Source of the DNA: Bacillota bacterium
GTDB lineage: Bacteria; Bacillota; Clostridia; Peptostreptococcales; Anaerovoracaceae
Direction: 5' to 3'
Assembly: GCA_017432345.1 (NCBI GenBank)
Contig: JAFRJI010000037.1
Location: forward strand, 1-64,000
Length of the DNA stretch: 64,000 nucleotides
In this document: piece by piece, positions 46,992 through 56,636 of the stretch
How the letters are laid out: each line of letters opens with the position of its first letter
Numbering within the stretch: position 1 is the first letter of the stretch
Program-made: the position numbers and the translations under genes
The notes under the pieces: generated by a model
The model's database searches: none
What the model was told of the DNA's origin: nothing
Seen by the model: the letters and a program-made list of their open reading frames with translations, nothing else

Positions 46992-49055
46992 TTAGAACTT
47001 TTTGTTAGCTGCATGGATGTGCTTGAGACAAATCTTGGCCCTGACTTTGAGGAACCGTTTCATCTTCCGGTACTTTTTATCGTAACTCTTGATCGTCTTG
47101 GTTCCTTCATAGTACCGCTTCATATTGGCTTTGGTGTACTCTCTGCCTCCTTTGTACACCGTGTTGAGCGCCGCGATCGCATTTTTCGGCTTGAAATTCG
47201 TCTTGGCAAGTTGTTCAAACCGTTTCGTGAACTTCTTTCTGAAATTCTTGTTCTTATACAAAGCTTTGAAGTACGGATCCTGCGAGAACGTGAACGCCAT
47301 CATATTCTTGTTTTTCATTTCGAAGCAAGAGTATTTGTTCAGATCCCAGAGGATAAAATTCCATCTGCCATTATCATAATCGCGGGATCTCCAGACTCCG
47401 TAATTCCAGTTCGGCCTCCAGTCAATATTCGCAGCAAAGATCTCCATACAGTAATAATCGATCATGCTGTTGATATTGAGTCTGGCCTTCACATGTTTGT
47501 AGTTTTTGCCTACACGCATATTATGATTAACGATATATCTCTGAAGCGCCTTGTATTCTTTCAAGTCTTTCTTCTTGCCTTCGTTGAGCTCCAGTCGTTT
47601 GATGACAGCAATCGTTTTCTTGCGGACGCCGTACTTGTCCTCATAGTGGGATTTGGAGAACAGCCGCTCCCCTCTGTAATACAGGCCCCAGTACTCCCCA
47701 TTCAGAAATGCCTGGCAAGGTTGATAGGAGGACTTTTCGAAATCAAGGCCCTCGGCGATCAGTGAGCCCGTAGGGTCCTTCAATTTATACGCCGCGTCCA
47801 GTCCGTCGATCTCCAATGTGAAAGAATTCTTTTTCCCTTTGATGTTCCAGCTTTTCTGAGGGAACGCCCTGCTAAGGTGCCCCTTGAGGGACATTTTCAG
47901 CGATTCATGCACCGGCTTTGCCTGACTGTTTTCAAAGAAATCAACGCGTCCCTTGATCTCACGATCCTTAAAATAATTGGCTTTGAACCGCATCGCCATG
48001 TTGGTCGTGCCGACGATCTTATTGTTCTCTTTTCCGGTGTATTTGGCACCCAGAACGTAGATCCCCTTTTGCCGATTCCAGAGATCAGAATCGGATGCCT
48101 GAATCGACACGATGTTGATGTCCTGATACGCCGTCTTTCCGGCAAGGCCGACAAAATATACGGCCGATGTCACAGAACTCTGTTCACCGGTCACATTGTC
48201 CACGCACATCGCCCGGATCCTGGTGATCTTATCGACCTTTTTCGAAGGAACCTTTTGATACCATTTCATCATATGGTACTTTTTCAAAAGTTTCTTTTTG
48301 TACAGCGTCGAGATGTCCTTTCGCGCCGAGTAGACATTTTTCTCAGACGATCTGTTATCCACTTCGATCGGTCCCGTATAGATCTTTGACTTTAACGTCG
48401 GCTTGTTGCCGTTCGTCGTATAGTAAATCGTGACATCGTCATACGCTGTCATCTCAAGATAAAACGGATCGTAAAATCCGCTTTTATGTGAGAATACCGG
48501 CGCGGCCAGAGTATATCCGTTCGGGGCGCACGGCGTGGCGTCTGTCAGCGAGACTCTGTCTCCGCCATCCGGATATCTGGACATGGTCTTGTTTGTTTTT
48601 GATCGGGTAATATCCAAACTGTCCAGAATGTTTTCGCCATCTGTAAGATACACGGTCTCATCGCCGTCTTTGGAGATTCCAAAATCCGCGATGTATTCGC
48701 CCTCCTCCAGAACAGCAGGAACATCGCCGCAGAAAATGATGAGATACCCGTACCCTTCGATCTCTACCGGAGGCAGGTTGTACTTCGTGAGCTTTTTCTT
48801 TTTGTCCGTAAGATAATAGTCGCCGGCGAAGACAGCCTCATCGCTGCAGTTATAGATCTCGACCCAGTCGTAATAGCCGCCTTTTACGGTGTTCTCTTTA
48901 TGGAGTGCCCCGTTTTCATCTTCATCCGCGCATACTTCATTGATGCAAAGCCCTTCGCGCTCCTCGGCAAAGGATTGATCTGCAGGCAAGGCGATGAAGG
49001 CCAGCGCGGCACACAGCAGTGCTGCCACAAATAGTAGGTTTCTAGCTGCGTTCAT
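46992..49055 (-). CDS. Exported CotH-kinase-family protein with lamin-tail domain
   Basis: The 687-residue protein has a signal peptide (LLFVAALLCAALAFIALPA). A lamin-tail domain follows (INEVCADEDENG...YYDWVEIYNCSDEAV, about residues 37-150), then a chitobiase-C-like repeat (TIYYTTNGNKPTLKSKIYTG, about 210-230). The C-terminal half is a CotH kinase domain (SLKGHLSRAFPQKSWNIK, YWGLYYRGERLF, and NIDWRPNWNYGVWRS with WNFILWDLNKY). CotH proteins are atypical kinases that phosphorylate spore-coat proteins in Bacillus; exported forms in clostridia often sit with surface polymers. It ends in a Lys/Arg-rich region. It lies 24 bp after the cyclophilin gene. Confidence 0.9.
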   Translation of the reverse strand: MNAARNLLFVAALLCAALAFIALPADQSFAEEREGLCINEVCADEDENGALHKENTVKGGYYDWVEIYNCSDEAVFAGDYYLTDKKKKLTKYNLPPVEIEGYGYLIIFCGDVPAVLEEGEYIADFGISKDGDETVYLTDGENILDSLDITRSKTNKTMSRYPDGGDRVSLTDATPCAPNGYTLAAPVFSHKSGFYDPFYLEMTAYDDVTIYYTTNGNKPTLKSKIYTGPIEVDNRSSEKNVYSARKDISTLYKKKLLKKYHMMKWYQKVPSKKVDKITRIRAMCVDNVTGEQSSVTSAVYFVGLAGKTAYQDINIVSIQASDSDLWNRQKGIYVLGAKYTGKENNKIVGTTNMAMRFKANYFKDREIKGRVDFFENSQAKPVHESLKMSLKGHLSRAFPQKSWNIKGKKNSFTLEIDGLDAAYKLKDPTGSLIAEGLDFEKSSYQPCQAFLNGEYWGLYYRGERLFSKSHYEDKYGVRKKTIAVIKRLELNEGKKKDLKEYKALQRYIVNHNMRVGKNYKHVKARLNINSMIDYYCMEIFAANIDWRPNWNYGVWRSRDYDNGRWNFILWDLNKYSCFEMKNKNMMAFTFSQDPYFKALYKNKNFRKKFTKRFEQLAKTNFKPKNAIAALNTVYKGGREYTKANMKRYYEGTKTIKSYDKKYRKMKRFLKVRAKICLKHIHAANKKF

Positions 49056-49079
49056 AATCTTTGATCATCGTCTCCGATG

Positions 49080-49562
49080 TTATTCTTCTTCAATGGTGAC
49101 TTTCGCCATTCTCTGCGCTTTCTTCGGTTTGTCGCTCAGATCTCTCGGCGTTTTCACGATCTTGTCCGCTACATCCATTCCTTCCGTGATCTTGCCGAAT
49201 GCAGCGTACTGTCCATCGAGATACGGTGAATCCTGTACCATGATAAAGAACTGCGATCCTGCGGAGTTCGGCATCATCGTCCTTGCCATGGACATCACGC
49301 CGCGCTCATGTTTCAGATCGTTCTGGAATCCGTTCAGGTTGAATTCTCCTTCGATGGTCCAGCCCGGGCCGCCGGTTCCGTCACCCTTCGGGCAGCCACC
49401 CTGGATCATGAATCCCGGAATGACCCGATGGAATGTAAGGCCGTTATAAAAACCATCTTCCACCAGCTTGATGAAGTTTTCAACTGTCTTCGGTGCGATT
49501 TCCGGATACAGTTCCCCTCTCATCACGCCGCCGTCTTCCATCTCGATTTTTACATACTTCAT
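49080..49562 (-). CDS. Cyclophilin-type peptidyl-prolyl isomerase
   Basis: The 160-residue product is a cytoplasmic cyclophilin: FYNGLTFHRVIPGFMIQGGCP, GPGWTIEGEF, RGVMSMARTMMPNSAGSQFFIM and YAAFGKITEGMDV contain the catalytic Arg/Phe/Gln pattern. It catalyses cis/trans isomerisation of Xaa-Pro bonds. The ATG at 49562 follows GAGGAGG, which overlaps the end of the Nudix gene. No signal peptide is seen. Confidence 0.95.
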   Translation of the reverse strand: MKYVKIEMEDGGVMRGELYPEIAPKTVENFIKLVEDGFYNGLTFHRVIPGFMIQGGCPKGDGTGGPGWTIEGEFNLNGFQNDLKHERGVMSMARTMMPNSAGSQFFIMVQDSPYLDGQYAAFGKITEGMDVADKIVKTPRDLSDKPKKAQRMAKVTIEEE

Positions 49563-49579
49563 TGCTTTTTCCTCCTCGT

Positions 49580-50041
49580 TCATATCTCACGCATTCGAAA
49601 TGCGTTGTATTCCAGTTTTCCGTTTTCGAGCAGATCCCAGAATTCATCCTTGAGGAATTCCGGATACAGCACTTCCAGGCCGGCCATTTCCTCTTTGCTC
49701 AGAAAACGGACTTCCTGCAGCACCTGCTCCTCTTTTTTGAGTTCCGGATCGTATCCCAGTTCCACACTTGTATCGCATCCGGCCAGTTCGCCCAAAAAGA
49801 AATTGACGAACCGCTGTCCCCGATGGGACACTTCCTCTATATGCCACAGCAATCCTTTGATCACGATGTCCAGGCCTGTTTCTTCCTTGACTTCGCGGAT
49901 CGCAGCATCGACAGCGCTTTCGTTTTCTTCAATCCGTCCGCCGGGCGCCATCCAGATGTCCCGGTCTTCATGATGCTGCCGAACGAGCAGCATCCTCTGT
50001 TCATGATCCAAAATCAGGACTCTTACTCCACCAGTCCACAT
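49580..50041 (-). CDS. Nudix hydrolase
   Basis: The 153-residue product has a complete Nudix box, GGRIEENESAVDAAIREVKE followed by ETGLDI (about residues 34-59), with the metal-binding REVKEE glutamates. Nudix enzymes hydrolyse nucleoside diphosphates linked to another moiety; the substrate cannot be read from the sequence. GGGGGAG lies upstream of the ATG. It sits between the chrA pair and the cyclophilin gene. Confidence 0.92.
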   Translation of the reverse strand: MWTGGVRVLILDHEQRMLLVRQHHEDRDIWMAPGGRIEENESAVDAAIREVKEETGLDIVIKGLLWHIEEVSHRGQRFVNFFLGELAGCDTSVELGYDPELKKEEQVLQEVRFLSKEEMAGLEVLYPEFLKDEFWDLLENGKLEYNAFRMREI

Positions 50042-50059
50042 TTTTCATTCTCCCCCATA

Positions 50060-50629
50060 TCAACTGAAACCGCCAATCATTGCTCCTGCAAAACCCATCA
50101 GCAGCATGACCCAGATCGGTTTAACTTTCGGAATACAGATCAGCACGATCGAAACCGCGAAGATACAGATCGGTACCACATTGTAATAGCTTGGATCCGC
50201 CATCTGCGCGGAGACCATTGATCCTTTGACAAGTACGCCCTCCGCGATGAACACCACCGCTGCCGCGATCAATCCGATCGCAGCGGGACGGATCCCCGCG
50301 AGAGCCCCCTGCACATACCGGTTTTCCTTGAACCGATTCAACATATGGATGACGATCAGCATGATCGCAAAACACGGAAGACAAACGCCGATCGTCGCTA
50401 TGATCGCGCCCGGCACGCCGGCGGTCTCCAGACCGACGTACGTTGCCGCATTGACGGCGACCGGACCAGGTGTTACCTGTGACAGCGCGACCAGATCGGA
50501 AAATTCCGTTCCGCTCATGATCCCGACTTCCTGAACGCTCTGATAGATGAGCGGGAGCATCGCGTTCCCGCCGCCAAAGGCAAAGAGCCCTACTTTAAAG
50601 AAAACACCGAACAGGATGAGATAAATCAT
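50060..50629 (-). CDS. chrA: Chromate transporter family protein (half-size, second of pair)
   Basis: The 189-residue membrane protein has the ChrA-domain start FKVGLFAFGGGNAMLPLIYQ and the ALSQVTPGPVAVNAATYVG segment, with about six hydrophobic helices. Half-size ChrA proteins are encoded as pairs and act together; chromate efflux is known for some, but the real substrate in an anaerobe is uncertain. The ATG overlaps the stop of the partner gene by 4 bp (ATGA). Confidence 0.9.
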   Translation of the reverse strand: MIYLILFGVFFKVGLFAFGGGNAMLPLIYQSVQEVGIMSGTEFSDLVALSQVTPGPVAVNAATYVGLETAGVPGAIIATIGVCLPCFAIMLIVIHMLNRFKENRYVQGALAGIRPAAIGLIAAAVVFIAEGVLVKGSMVSAQMADPSYYNVVPICIFAVSIVLICIPKVKPIWVMLLMGFAGAMIGGFS

Positions 50630-51195
50630 AGATCATCCCTCCCATCCGATAGCTTCTTTGCCCGTATCGTATTGTAAGCGATCCCGATCACGATGCTGGC
50701 GAGGATCACCACGACGGCATTGACTCCTAAGAAGCCAACCGCCACAAGTGCCCCGATTGCCATCACGACCGTAAAGACATCGATTTTCTGGACCAGTTTC
50801 AGCGCCGATACCAGAATCAATCCGCAGACCGCCGCTTTGATTCCCATGAAGGCGCCCTGCACGAAGGCATTGTCCCAGAGCTGATCCAGGAACGCCAGCG
50901 CGATGACGATGGCCAGAAACGCCGGCACGACAACGCCGGCGGTCGCCACGACAGCCCCAAGGGTCTTTCGTTTTTTGTAGCCGATAAACGTCGCCATATT
51001 AACGGCGATGACTCCCGGAAGAGACTGGCTCATGGCAATGCAGTCCAGTATCTCTTCCTTCGTCAACCATTTCTTATCCTCCACAGCGATCTGCTGCATC
51101 TGGGGGATCATGGCCGCGCCGCCACCGATGGTGAGGGCGCCGATCTTAAAGAACTCCCAAAAGAGCTCAATATATTCTTCCGTCTTTTTCCGCAT
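50626..51195 (-). CDS. chrA: Chromate transporter family protein (half-size, first of pair)
   Basis: The 189-residue protein has FFKIGALTIGGGAAMIPQMQ and AMSQSLPGVIAVNMATFIGY, the same layout as its partner. The two are only modestly similar in sequence, typical of the N- and C-half types of a ChrA pair with opposite topology. Its ATG lies inside the end of proS (29-bp overlap), so translation may be coupled to proS. Confidence 0.9.
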   Translation of the reverse strand: MRKKTEEYIELFWEFFKIGALTIGGGAAMIPQMQQIAVEDKKWLTKEEILDCIAMSQSLPGVIAVNMATFIGYKKRKTLGAVVATAGVVVPAFLAIVIALAFLDQLWDNAFVQGAFMGIKAAVCGLILVSALKLVQKIDVFTVVMAIGALVAVGFLGVNAVVVILASIVIGIAYNTIRAKKLSDGRDDL

Positions 51196-52915
51196 TTACG
51201 ATTTCGATTGCTTTTGCAATTCCTTCATCGACCGTAAGCTCTTCTTTATCCGCATCGCGCCGCAGCTTGTATTCGATGATCCCGTCCGCCGCGCCCCGGC
51301 CGACCGTGATCCTGACCGGAATGCCAAGAAGATCCGCGTCTTTGAATTTGACGCCCGGACGTTCTTTACGGTCATCGAGGATCACTTCGACGCCGGCTTT
51401 TCCGAGTTCGTTGTAAACCTTTTCAGCGACTTCTTTCTGTGCTTCATCGTCCGGTTTCATGACCGTGATGATGACGTGATACGGCGCCACGGACATCGGC
51501 CAGATGATTCCGTTTTCATCGTGGTTTTCCGGCATATCGATGATCGCCTGGAACGTTCTTGAAACGCCGATCCCGTAACAGCCCATCACGATCGGATGAT
51601 CCTGCTGGTTCTCGTCTTTATAGATGGCGCCCATCGGTTCGGAATACTTGGTGCCCAGCTTGAAGATCTGTCCGACCTCGACGCCTCTGGCGTGCTTGAC
51701 CGGTGCTCCGCAGATAGGACAAGGATCCCCTTCCATCAGGTTCTTGATGTCCGTCACGATATCAGCTTCGTAATCTCTGCCGTAGTTCACGTTCTTGATG
51801 TGATAATCCGTTTCGCAGGCGCCAGCAACGAGATTCCTCAGTCCCGGGATCTCGGAGTCCACGACGATCTTGCAGTCGTGAAGCCCCATCGGCCCCGTGA
51901 ATCCGCCGACGCTTCCGCAGGCTTCACCCATCTTTTCCTCGTCAGCAAATTCGATCGAGAACGGATGGATCCCCAGCGCGTTGACCAGTTTCGTCATGTT
52001 CAATTCCCGGTCACCGCGGATGAACGCCGCCACGTATCCATCTTCCTTTCCTTCTATGTCATAGGTCACGAACAGCAAAGCCTTCAGCGTCTTTGTCTGA
52101 TCGACGCCAAGATAATCCGCGACCGCTTCGATGGTCTTGGTTTCCGGCGTGTGGACCTTTTCCAGCGGGAGCATTTCCTCGTCGGAAGCCTTTGCATCAA
52201 CACACGCCGCTTTCTCGATCGTCGTCGCCATGTCGCACGCGTCGCAGTAGCAGATCTCGCTCTCACCGTACTCGCAAAGCGCTGTGAATTCGTGGGAACC
52301 GCTGCCGCCGATGGCGCCGTTATCCGCCTCGACCGGGCGGTACGTCAGTCCGCACCGGGTGAACACGTTTGAGTATGCCTCGTACATATTCTGATAGCTC
52401 TGCTCCAGGCCTTCCTCATCTTTGTCGAAGGAATAGTTGTCTTTCATGATGAAGTCTCTGGAACGCATCATGCCGAAACGAGGTCTGGCTTCATCCCGGA
52501 ATTTATTCGAAAACTGATACAGTCTGAGCGGCAGCTGGCGGTAGGACGTGATGTCGTTGCGGATGATGTCCGTGAACACTTCCTCCGCAGTCGGTCCCAG
52601 GCAAAATCCCCTGCCGTTCCGGTCATTGAGTCTCCACATTTCAGGACCGTAGTCGCTCCATCTGCCGGATTCCTCCCACAGTTCCCCCGGCTGGAGGACG
52701 GAGGTGTTGATCTCCTGTGAGCCTTTTGCATCCATCTCCTCGCGGATGATGTTCTCGATCTTGCGGATCGTTCTCCATCCCATCGGCATGTAACTATAGA
52801 TGCCGGCGGCCGTCTTCTTGATGAGGCCGGCTCTGAGAAGCAGGATATGGCTCGGGATCTCCGCTTCGTTCGGAACTTCCCTAAGTGTCTTGAAATAGGA
52901 TTGTGATAGTTTCAT
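51167..52915 (-). CDS. proS: Prolyl-tRNA synthetase
   Basis: ProRS charges tRNA-Pro and hydrolyses misacylated Ala-tRNA-Pro. The 582-residue bacterial-type product has class II motif 1 (RAGLIKKTAAGIYSYMPMGW), motif 2 (YQFSNKFRDEARPRFGMMRSRDFIMKD, family identification only), an inserted YbaK-like editing domain (about residues 225-390), motif 3 (GCYGIGVSRTFQAI) and the anticodon-binding domain. AGGAGA precedes the ATG at 52915. It is 36 bp downstream of ispDF. Confidence 0.97.
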   Translation of the reverse strand: MKLSQSYFKTLREVPNEAEIPSHILLLRAGLIKKTAAGIYSYMPMGWRTIRKIENIIREEMDAKGSQEINTSVLQPGELWEESGRWSDYGPEMWRLNDRNGRGFCLGPTAEEVFTDIIRNDITSYRQLPLRLYQFSNKFRDEARPRFGMMRSRDFIMKDNYSFDKDEEGLEQSYQNMYEAYSNVFTRCGLTYRPVEADNGAIGGSGSHEFTALCEYGESEICYCDACDMATTIEKAACVDAKASDEEMLPLEKVHTPETKTIEAVADYLGVDQTKTLKALLFVTYDIEGKEDGYVAAFIRGDRELNMTKLVNALGIHPFSIEFADEEKMGEACGSVGGFTGPMGLHDCKIVVDSEIPGLRNLVAGACETDYHIKNVNYGRDYEADIVTDIKNLMEGDPCPICGAPVKHARGVEVGQIFKLGTKYSEPMGAIYKDENQQDHPIVMGCYGIGVSRTFQAIIDMPENHDENGIIWPMSVAPYHVIITVMKPDDEAQKEVAEKVYNELGKAGVEVILDDRKERPGVKFKDADLLGIPVRITVGRGAADGIIEYKLRRDADKEELTVDEGIAKAIEIVNAEKDGRIY

Positions 52916-52951
52916 TCGTTAGATTCTCCTTGCTATGTTGTTGTCTTGTTC

Positions 52952-54103
52952 TTATCGGTACAGTGACGCCACCGCCTGTGCGGCGATGCCTTCACCTCTG
53001 CCTGTGAATCCCAGTTCTTCCGTCGTCGTGCCCTTGACGTTCACGCGGCTTTCGTCCACGTCCAGAACACGGGCGATGGTCTTTCGCATTTCATCGATAT
53101 ACGGTGCCACTTTCGGTTTCTGCGCGATGACCGTCGCATCGACGTTCGCGACCTTGTAGTAGTTGTCATCCAAAAGTTCCTTGACCCGTTCCAGCAGTTT
53201 CAGGCTGCTGATGCCGCGGTACTGTTCGTCGGTATCCGGGAAATGATGTCCGATGTCGCCCAGCCCGGCCGCACCGAGCAGCGCGTCCATGATGGCATGG
53301 AGCAGCACGTCCGCATCGGAATGTCCCAGCAGACCTTTCTCCCACGGAATCTCGATACCGCCCAGCACCAGCTTGCGTCCTTCAACGAGTCGGTGCACGT
53401 CAAATCCGGTTCCAATACGGTTTTCCATCGGCAGATCCTCCTTCGTTGTGATCTTGATGTTCTCATAATCGCCGTCGACGATGGATATTTCATAACCGGC
53501 CCGTTCGACGATGGATGCATCATCGGTCCCGATGAAATAGTCGTCGTAAGCCTTTTCATACGCTTCGATGAGCATCGATTTGCGGAAGCCCTGCGGTGTC
53601 TGCACCGAATAGTAGTCACTCCGGTCAACGCTTTCGCTGCCGCCGGATTCGCCGTAAGCTCTGCGCACACTGTTCGTCATGGCGACGCACGCTACGGCGG
53701 CGCCTTTTTCATCGGTGGCCCTGAGGACATTCATGATGACATCCTCACTTACATACGGTCTTGCCGCATCGTGGATCAGAACATACGAGACACCCGGACG
53801 GATGCGGTTCACTTCCTGCAGCGCGTTGAACACCGAATCCTGCCGTTCTTTTCCTCCGGGAACGATCGCGTCGACCTTCTGCAGTCCGCAGCTCTCGACG
53901 ATGTTCCGGCAAAAATCCAGATAGTCTTCATTCGTGACGATGAAGATATAGTCGATGGCATCCAGATGTTCAAATGTCTTCAATGTCTTCGCGATGACAT
54001 ATTCCCCGCCAATTTTCAGGAACTGCTTTGGAACATGGGAGCCTAGCCGCGTGCCCCGTCCGGCAGCGGCGATGATCACAGCGGTCCGTTTGTTGTTATA
54101 CAT
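52952..54103 (-). CDS. ispDF: Bifunctional IspD-IspF (non-mevalonate isoprenoid pathway)
   Basis: The 383-residue protein joins two MEP-pathway enzymes. Residues 1 to about 225 are IspD ([32 protein letters not shown]), making CDP-methylerythritol. Residues about 227-383 are IspF ([40 protein letters not shown], zinc ligands Asp/His/His), making the cyclic diphosphate. The fusion skips IspE, the intermediate step, as in other natural IspDF proteins. GGAGGTG lies upstream of the ATG. It is part of carD-yacL-ispDF-proS. Confidence 0.96.
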   Translation of the reverse strand: MYNNKRTAVIIAAAGRGTRLGSHVPKQFLKIGGEYVIAKTLKTFEHLDAIDYIFIVTNEDYLDFCRNIVESCGLQKVDAIVPGGKERQDSVFNALQEVNRIRPGVSYVLIHDAARPYVSEDVIMNVLRATDEKGAAVACVAMTNSVRRAYGESGGSESVDRSDYYSVQTPQGFRKSMLIEAYEKAYDDYFIGTDDASIVERAGYEISIVDGDYENIKITTKEDLPMENRIGTGFDVHRLVEGRKLVLGGIEIPWEKGLLGHSDADVLLHAIMDALLGAAGLGDIGHHFPDTDEQYRGISSLKLLERVKELLDDNYYKVANVDATVIAQKPKVAPYIDEMRKTIARVLDVDESRVNVKGTTTEELGFTGRGEGIAAQAVASLYR

Positions 54104-54118
54104 TGTGGCCCACCTCCA

Positions 54119-55234
54119 TTAAGGATTGCCTGCAGGCTTGGCGAAAATCATCCGGCCTGCAGATGTCTGAAGCACACTCGTAACGATGACCTTCATGGTC
54201 TGGCCGATGAACTTGCGCCCTTCTTCGACGACGATCATCGTGCCGTCGTCCAGATAGGCGACTGCCTGATTGCGTTCTTTGCCTTCTTTGACCAGGGACA
54301 GAATCATTTCCTCACCTGGCAGAACGACCGGTTTCAGTGCGTTGGCCAGTTCGTTGATGTTCAGGACCGGCACGCCCTTGATCGCGGCGACTTTGTTGAG
54401 ATTGAAGTCGTTGGTCACGACCTGCCCATTCATGATCTGCGCCAGTTTGAGCAGCTTGACGTCGACTTCCGGAATCTCATCCAGTGCCTTTTCCTCGACC
54501 GTATTGTAGATCTCAATGCCGTATTCGCTTTGGATCTTATTGAGCACATCCAGTCCTCTGCGGCCTCTGTTCCGCTTCAGGCTGTCCGATGAATCCGCAA
54601 TGTGGCGGAGTTCGACCAGTACGAACTCCGGGATCACGATCGGTCCTTCAATGAATCCGGTCTTCATGATATCCGCGATCCGGCCGTCGATGATGACGCT
54701 GGTGTCAAAGATTTTCGGCGTAGCGTCTGTCTTCTGCTTTCCTCCGCGGCCGCCGACGGACGATATTTTTCTCGACGTCAGCCACAGAGATGTGATTTCT
54801 TTTGCCTTCGAGTTGGCGATAATGATTCCTAGGCTGCCAAAGATCACGAAACTCAGGATATTAAGGATGATATTGAGTACCGGGATATCGATGCTGGAAA
54901 AAACGCCTCGGTTGATTAAAAATGCGATGATAAGTCCGATGATCAATCCGATCGTCGTTGAGATCAGATCATTGACCGACGTATTTCTGAGGTCGGATTC
55001 CAGATTATTTGCAGCGCGTCTTCCGCCCTTCGTGAACAGTGGGAAAAGCTTATAGAATAGTAATCCAAAAATAAATACCAGGGCAACAACGATAAAGATC
55101 GTTTCTGATGTGTTTAAGCTTTTCTCCAGATCGTATCCATTCAGGTTGCAAATATACACGATCAGCTGGAAAACACCATATCCGAATATGGCGCCAACAA
55201 TGGTTATGATTCCTCTGACTATTTTCCTCACCAT
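54119..55234 (-). CDS. yacL: YacL-type membrane protein with PIN and TRAM domains
   Basis: The 371-residue protein has about four N-terminal hydrophobic helices (residues 1-140) and then a PIN nuclease-like domain. The acidic metal-binding residues lie in KIFDTSVIIDGRIADIM, VLVELRHIADSSD and VVTNDFNLNKVAAI. A C-terminal TRAM domain (FIGQTMKVIVTSVLQTSAGRMIFAK) completes the YacL architecture. Its RNase activity is inferred from the family. AGGAGGTG precedes the ATG. The neighbours carD, ispD and proS are typical for yacL in Firmicutes. Confidence 0.94.
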   Translation of the reverse strand: MVRKIVRGIITIVGAIFGYGVFQLIVYICNLNGYDLEKSLNTSETIFIVVALVFIFGLLFYKLFPLFTKGGRRAANNLESDLRNTSVNDLISTTIGLIIGLIIAFLINRGVFSSIDIPVLNIILNILSFVIFGSLGIIIANSKAKEITSLWLTSRKISSVGGRGGKQKTDATPKIFDTSVIIDGRIADIMKTGFIEGPIVIPEFVLVELRHIADSSDSLKRNRGRRGLDVLNKIQSEYGIEIYNTVEEKALDEIPEVDVKLLKLAQIMNGQVVTNDFNLNKVAAIKGVPVLNINELANALKPVVLPGEEMILSLVKEGKERNQAVAYLDDGTMIVVEEGRKFIGQTMKVIVTSVLQTSAGRMIFAKPAGNP

Positions 55235-55301
55235 GTAATCTCACCTCCTTTCCCTTATTTTTTAGCTATGGTCTTTTAATTATGAAATATAAAACTGCGG
55301 A

Positions 55302-55775
55302 TCAAATTGCGTTCTCAATGATTTCGCTTGCTTCCTCTTCCCCAATATCGAGCACAAGCATAATCTCACTCTGCAGGATTTTCCGCGCGTTGGAAAGCAT
55401 TTTCTTTTCTCCTGCAGAGAGTTTGTTTTCACGATTGATTCTGGTCAGGTTTCTTACGATCTCGGCGACGGATAATATTTCACCGCTCTTGATCTTTTGC
55501 ATATTATCTCTGTATCTCTTGTTCCAGTTTCCTGACATTTCACTGGACTCAAGGCGCAGAACAGATATAGCCTCCTCAAGTTCCTTCGATGATACGATGG
55601 GCCGCACTCCGATGTCTTCACAATTATCAACGGGGATCATGACTTCCATGTCACCGCAAGGGACGTTCAGGAGATAGTATTCCTTCACTTCCCCCAGGAT
55701 TTCACGTTTGTCAATCGTCTTGATGACCCCTGCTCCATGCATAGGATACAGGATTTTATCTCCTGTCTTATACAT
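55302..55775 (-). CDS. carD: CarD-family RNA-polymerase-binding regulator
   Basis: The 157-residue product has the CarD/TRCF RNA-polymerase-interaction domain (YKTGDKILYPMHGAGVIKTI, residues 2-21) and a helical C-terminal domain (ELEEAISVLRLESSEMSGNW, SVAEIVRNLTRINRENKLS). Family members contact the polymerase beta subunit and promoter DNA at rRNA and other promoters. I start at 55775 because AGGAGG precedes that ATG. It has an extended -10 promoter of its own. Confidence 0.94.
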   Translation of the reverse strand: MYKTGDKILYPMHGAGVIKTIDKREILGEVKEYYLLNVPCGDMEVMIPVDNCEDIGVRPIVSSKELEEAISVLRLESSEMSGNWNKRYRDNMQKIKSGEILSVAEIVRNLTRINRENKLSAGEKKMLSNARKILQSEIMLVLDIGEEEASEIIENAI

Positions 55776-55803
55776 AAAACTCCTCCTAGCCATAGCTTTA
55801 GTT

Positions 55804-55812
55804 ATTATACCA
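55804..55812 (-). promoter_or_regulatory. Extended -10 promoter before carD
   Basis: The minus strand reads TGGTATAAT 29 bp upstream of the carD start, just after a terminator. No clear -35 is seen. Confidence 0.6.
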
Positions 55813-55825
55813 CAAAAAACGGCTT

Positions 55826-55859
55826 AAAAAAAGCCCCGCTGCTATTGAAACAGCGGGGC
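55826..55859 (-). terminator. Terminator of the tandem secreted-protein genes
   Basis: A perfect 9-bp GC-rich stem, GCCCCGCTG (55833-55841) with CAGCGGGGC (55851-55859), is followed on the minus strand by TTTTTTT. Confidence 0.9.
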
Positions 55860-55943
55860 GCGGGGTCAATCGTTACCGTCTGCCGAGGTCTATGTTTTTT
55901 TGTCTCCTTTCATCCATTGCGATCATTGTTTGAAATCAGCTAT

Positions 55944-56609
55944 TTATGGAATGTAGAAACCGAGATATTCCCAAACGCCGTTTTTCTTGAAGCTGACGAA
56001 GAGATAGTCATTTTTCTTCATCGTGATTTTTGACTTATTCTTGACTTTCTTTGACTTATAGGTCTTGAAGTTGACTTTCTGTATTTCTTTGATCTTCCAA
56101 CCCTTCGCAGGCTTTATGACCAGTTTCCCGGACACTTTCTTTTTACTGGAAAAATAGGCTTTATTCGTAAATTTTTTCGTATAGTTCTTTTTTCCGATTT
56201 TAAAGGTCTTACATGGGCGGACGTATTTATTCGAATTGACGATGAGTGTCGCATCGACCCATACAGACGACTCCGGCGCCTTCGCCTGGAATGTCAGTGT
56301 CGCGGTGCCAGGCTTTGATGTCCAGACATCATACTCCTGATATTTGGAATCGTATTCCATCCATGCAACCTCCAGATCCGTACTCTGAACGGATTCCATA
56401 TCGATTTCCACCAACCCTGAATCGGCGAGATATTCCCAACAGTTAGCCTTATCCTTTGGATAGTAAAGTACATCGATGGAAGTAGGAAGGTCGAGATTTT
56501 CTTCTTCTGCATATACTTTTTCCACTGCTACTCCCGATACAGCAAAAGTCGTTACGCAGAATACCGCCGCTATCAGCAATGACAGTATCCGTTTCTTCTT
56601 GTTCTTCAT
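55944..56609 (-). CDS. Small secreted protein, tandem paralogue 3
   Basis: The 221-residue protein has a signal peptide (RILSLLIAAVFCVTTFAVSG) and belongs to a family of three adjacent paralogues. Shared blocks are the LYYPKDK segment, the VEIDMESVQSTDLEVA segment, an Ig-like strand (GTATLTFQAKAPES), then RPCKTFKIGKKNYTKKFTNK and a Lys-rich C-terminus (KSKITMKKNDYLFVSFKKNG). The start at 56609 has AAAGGAG upstream. There is no anchor motif. Function unknown; the basic, beta-rich character suggests a surface-associated Ig-like module. Confidence 0.82.
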   Translation of the reverse strand: MKNKKKRILSLLIAAVFCVTTFAVSGVAVEKVYAEEENLDLPTSIDVLYYPKDKANCWEYLADSGLVEIDMESVQSTDLEVAWMEYDSKYQEYDVWTSKPGTATLTFQAKAPESSVWVDATLIVNSNKYVRPCKTFKIGKKNYTKKFTNKAYFSSKKKVSGKLVIKPAKGWKIKEIQKVNFKTYKSKKVKNKSKITMKKNDYLFVSFKKNGVWEYLGFYIP

Positions 56610-56636
56610 AAAAAACTCCTTTCTCATAGCTTGTCC

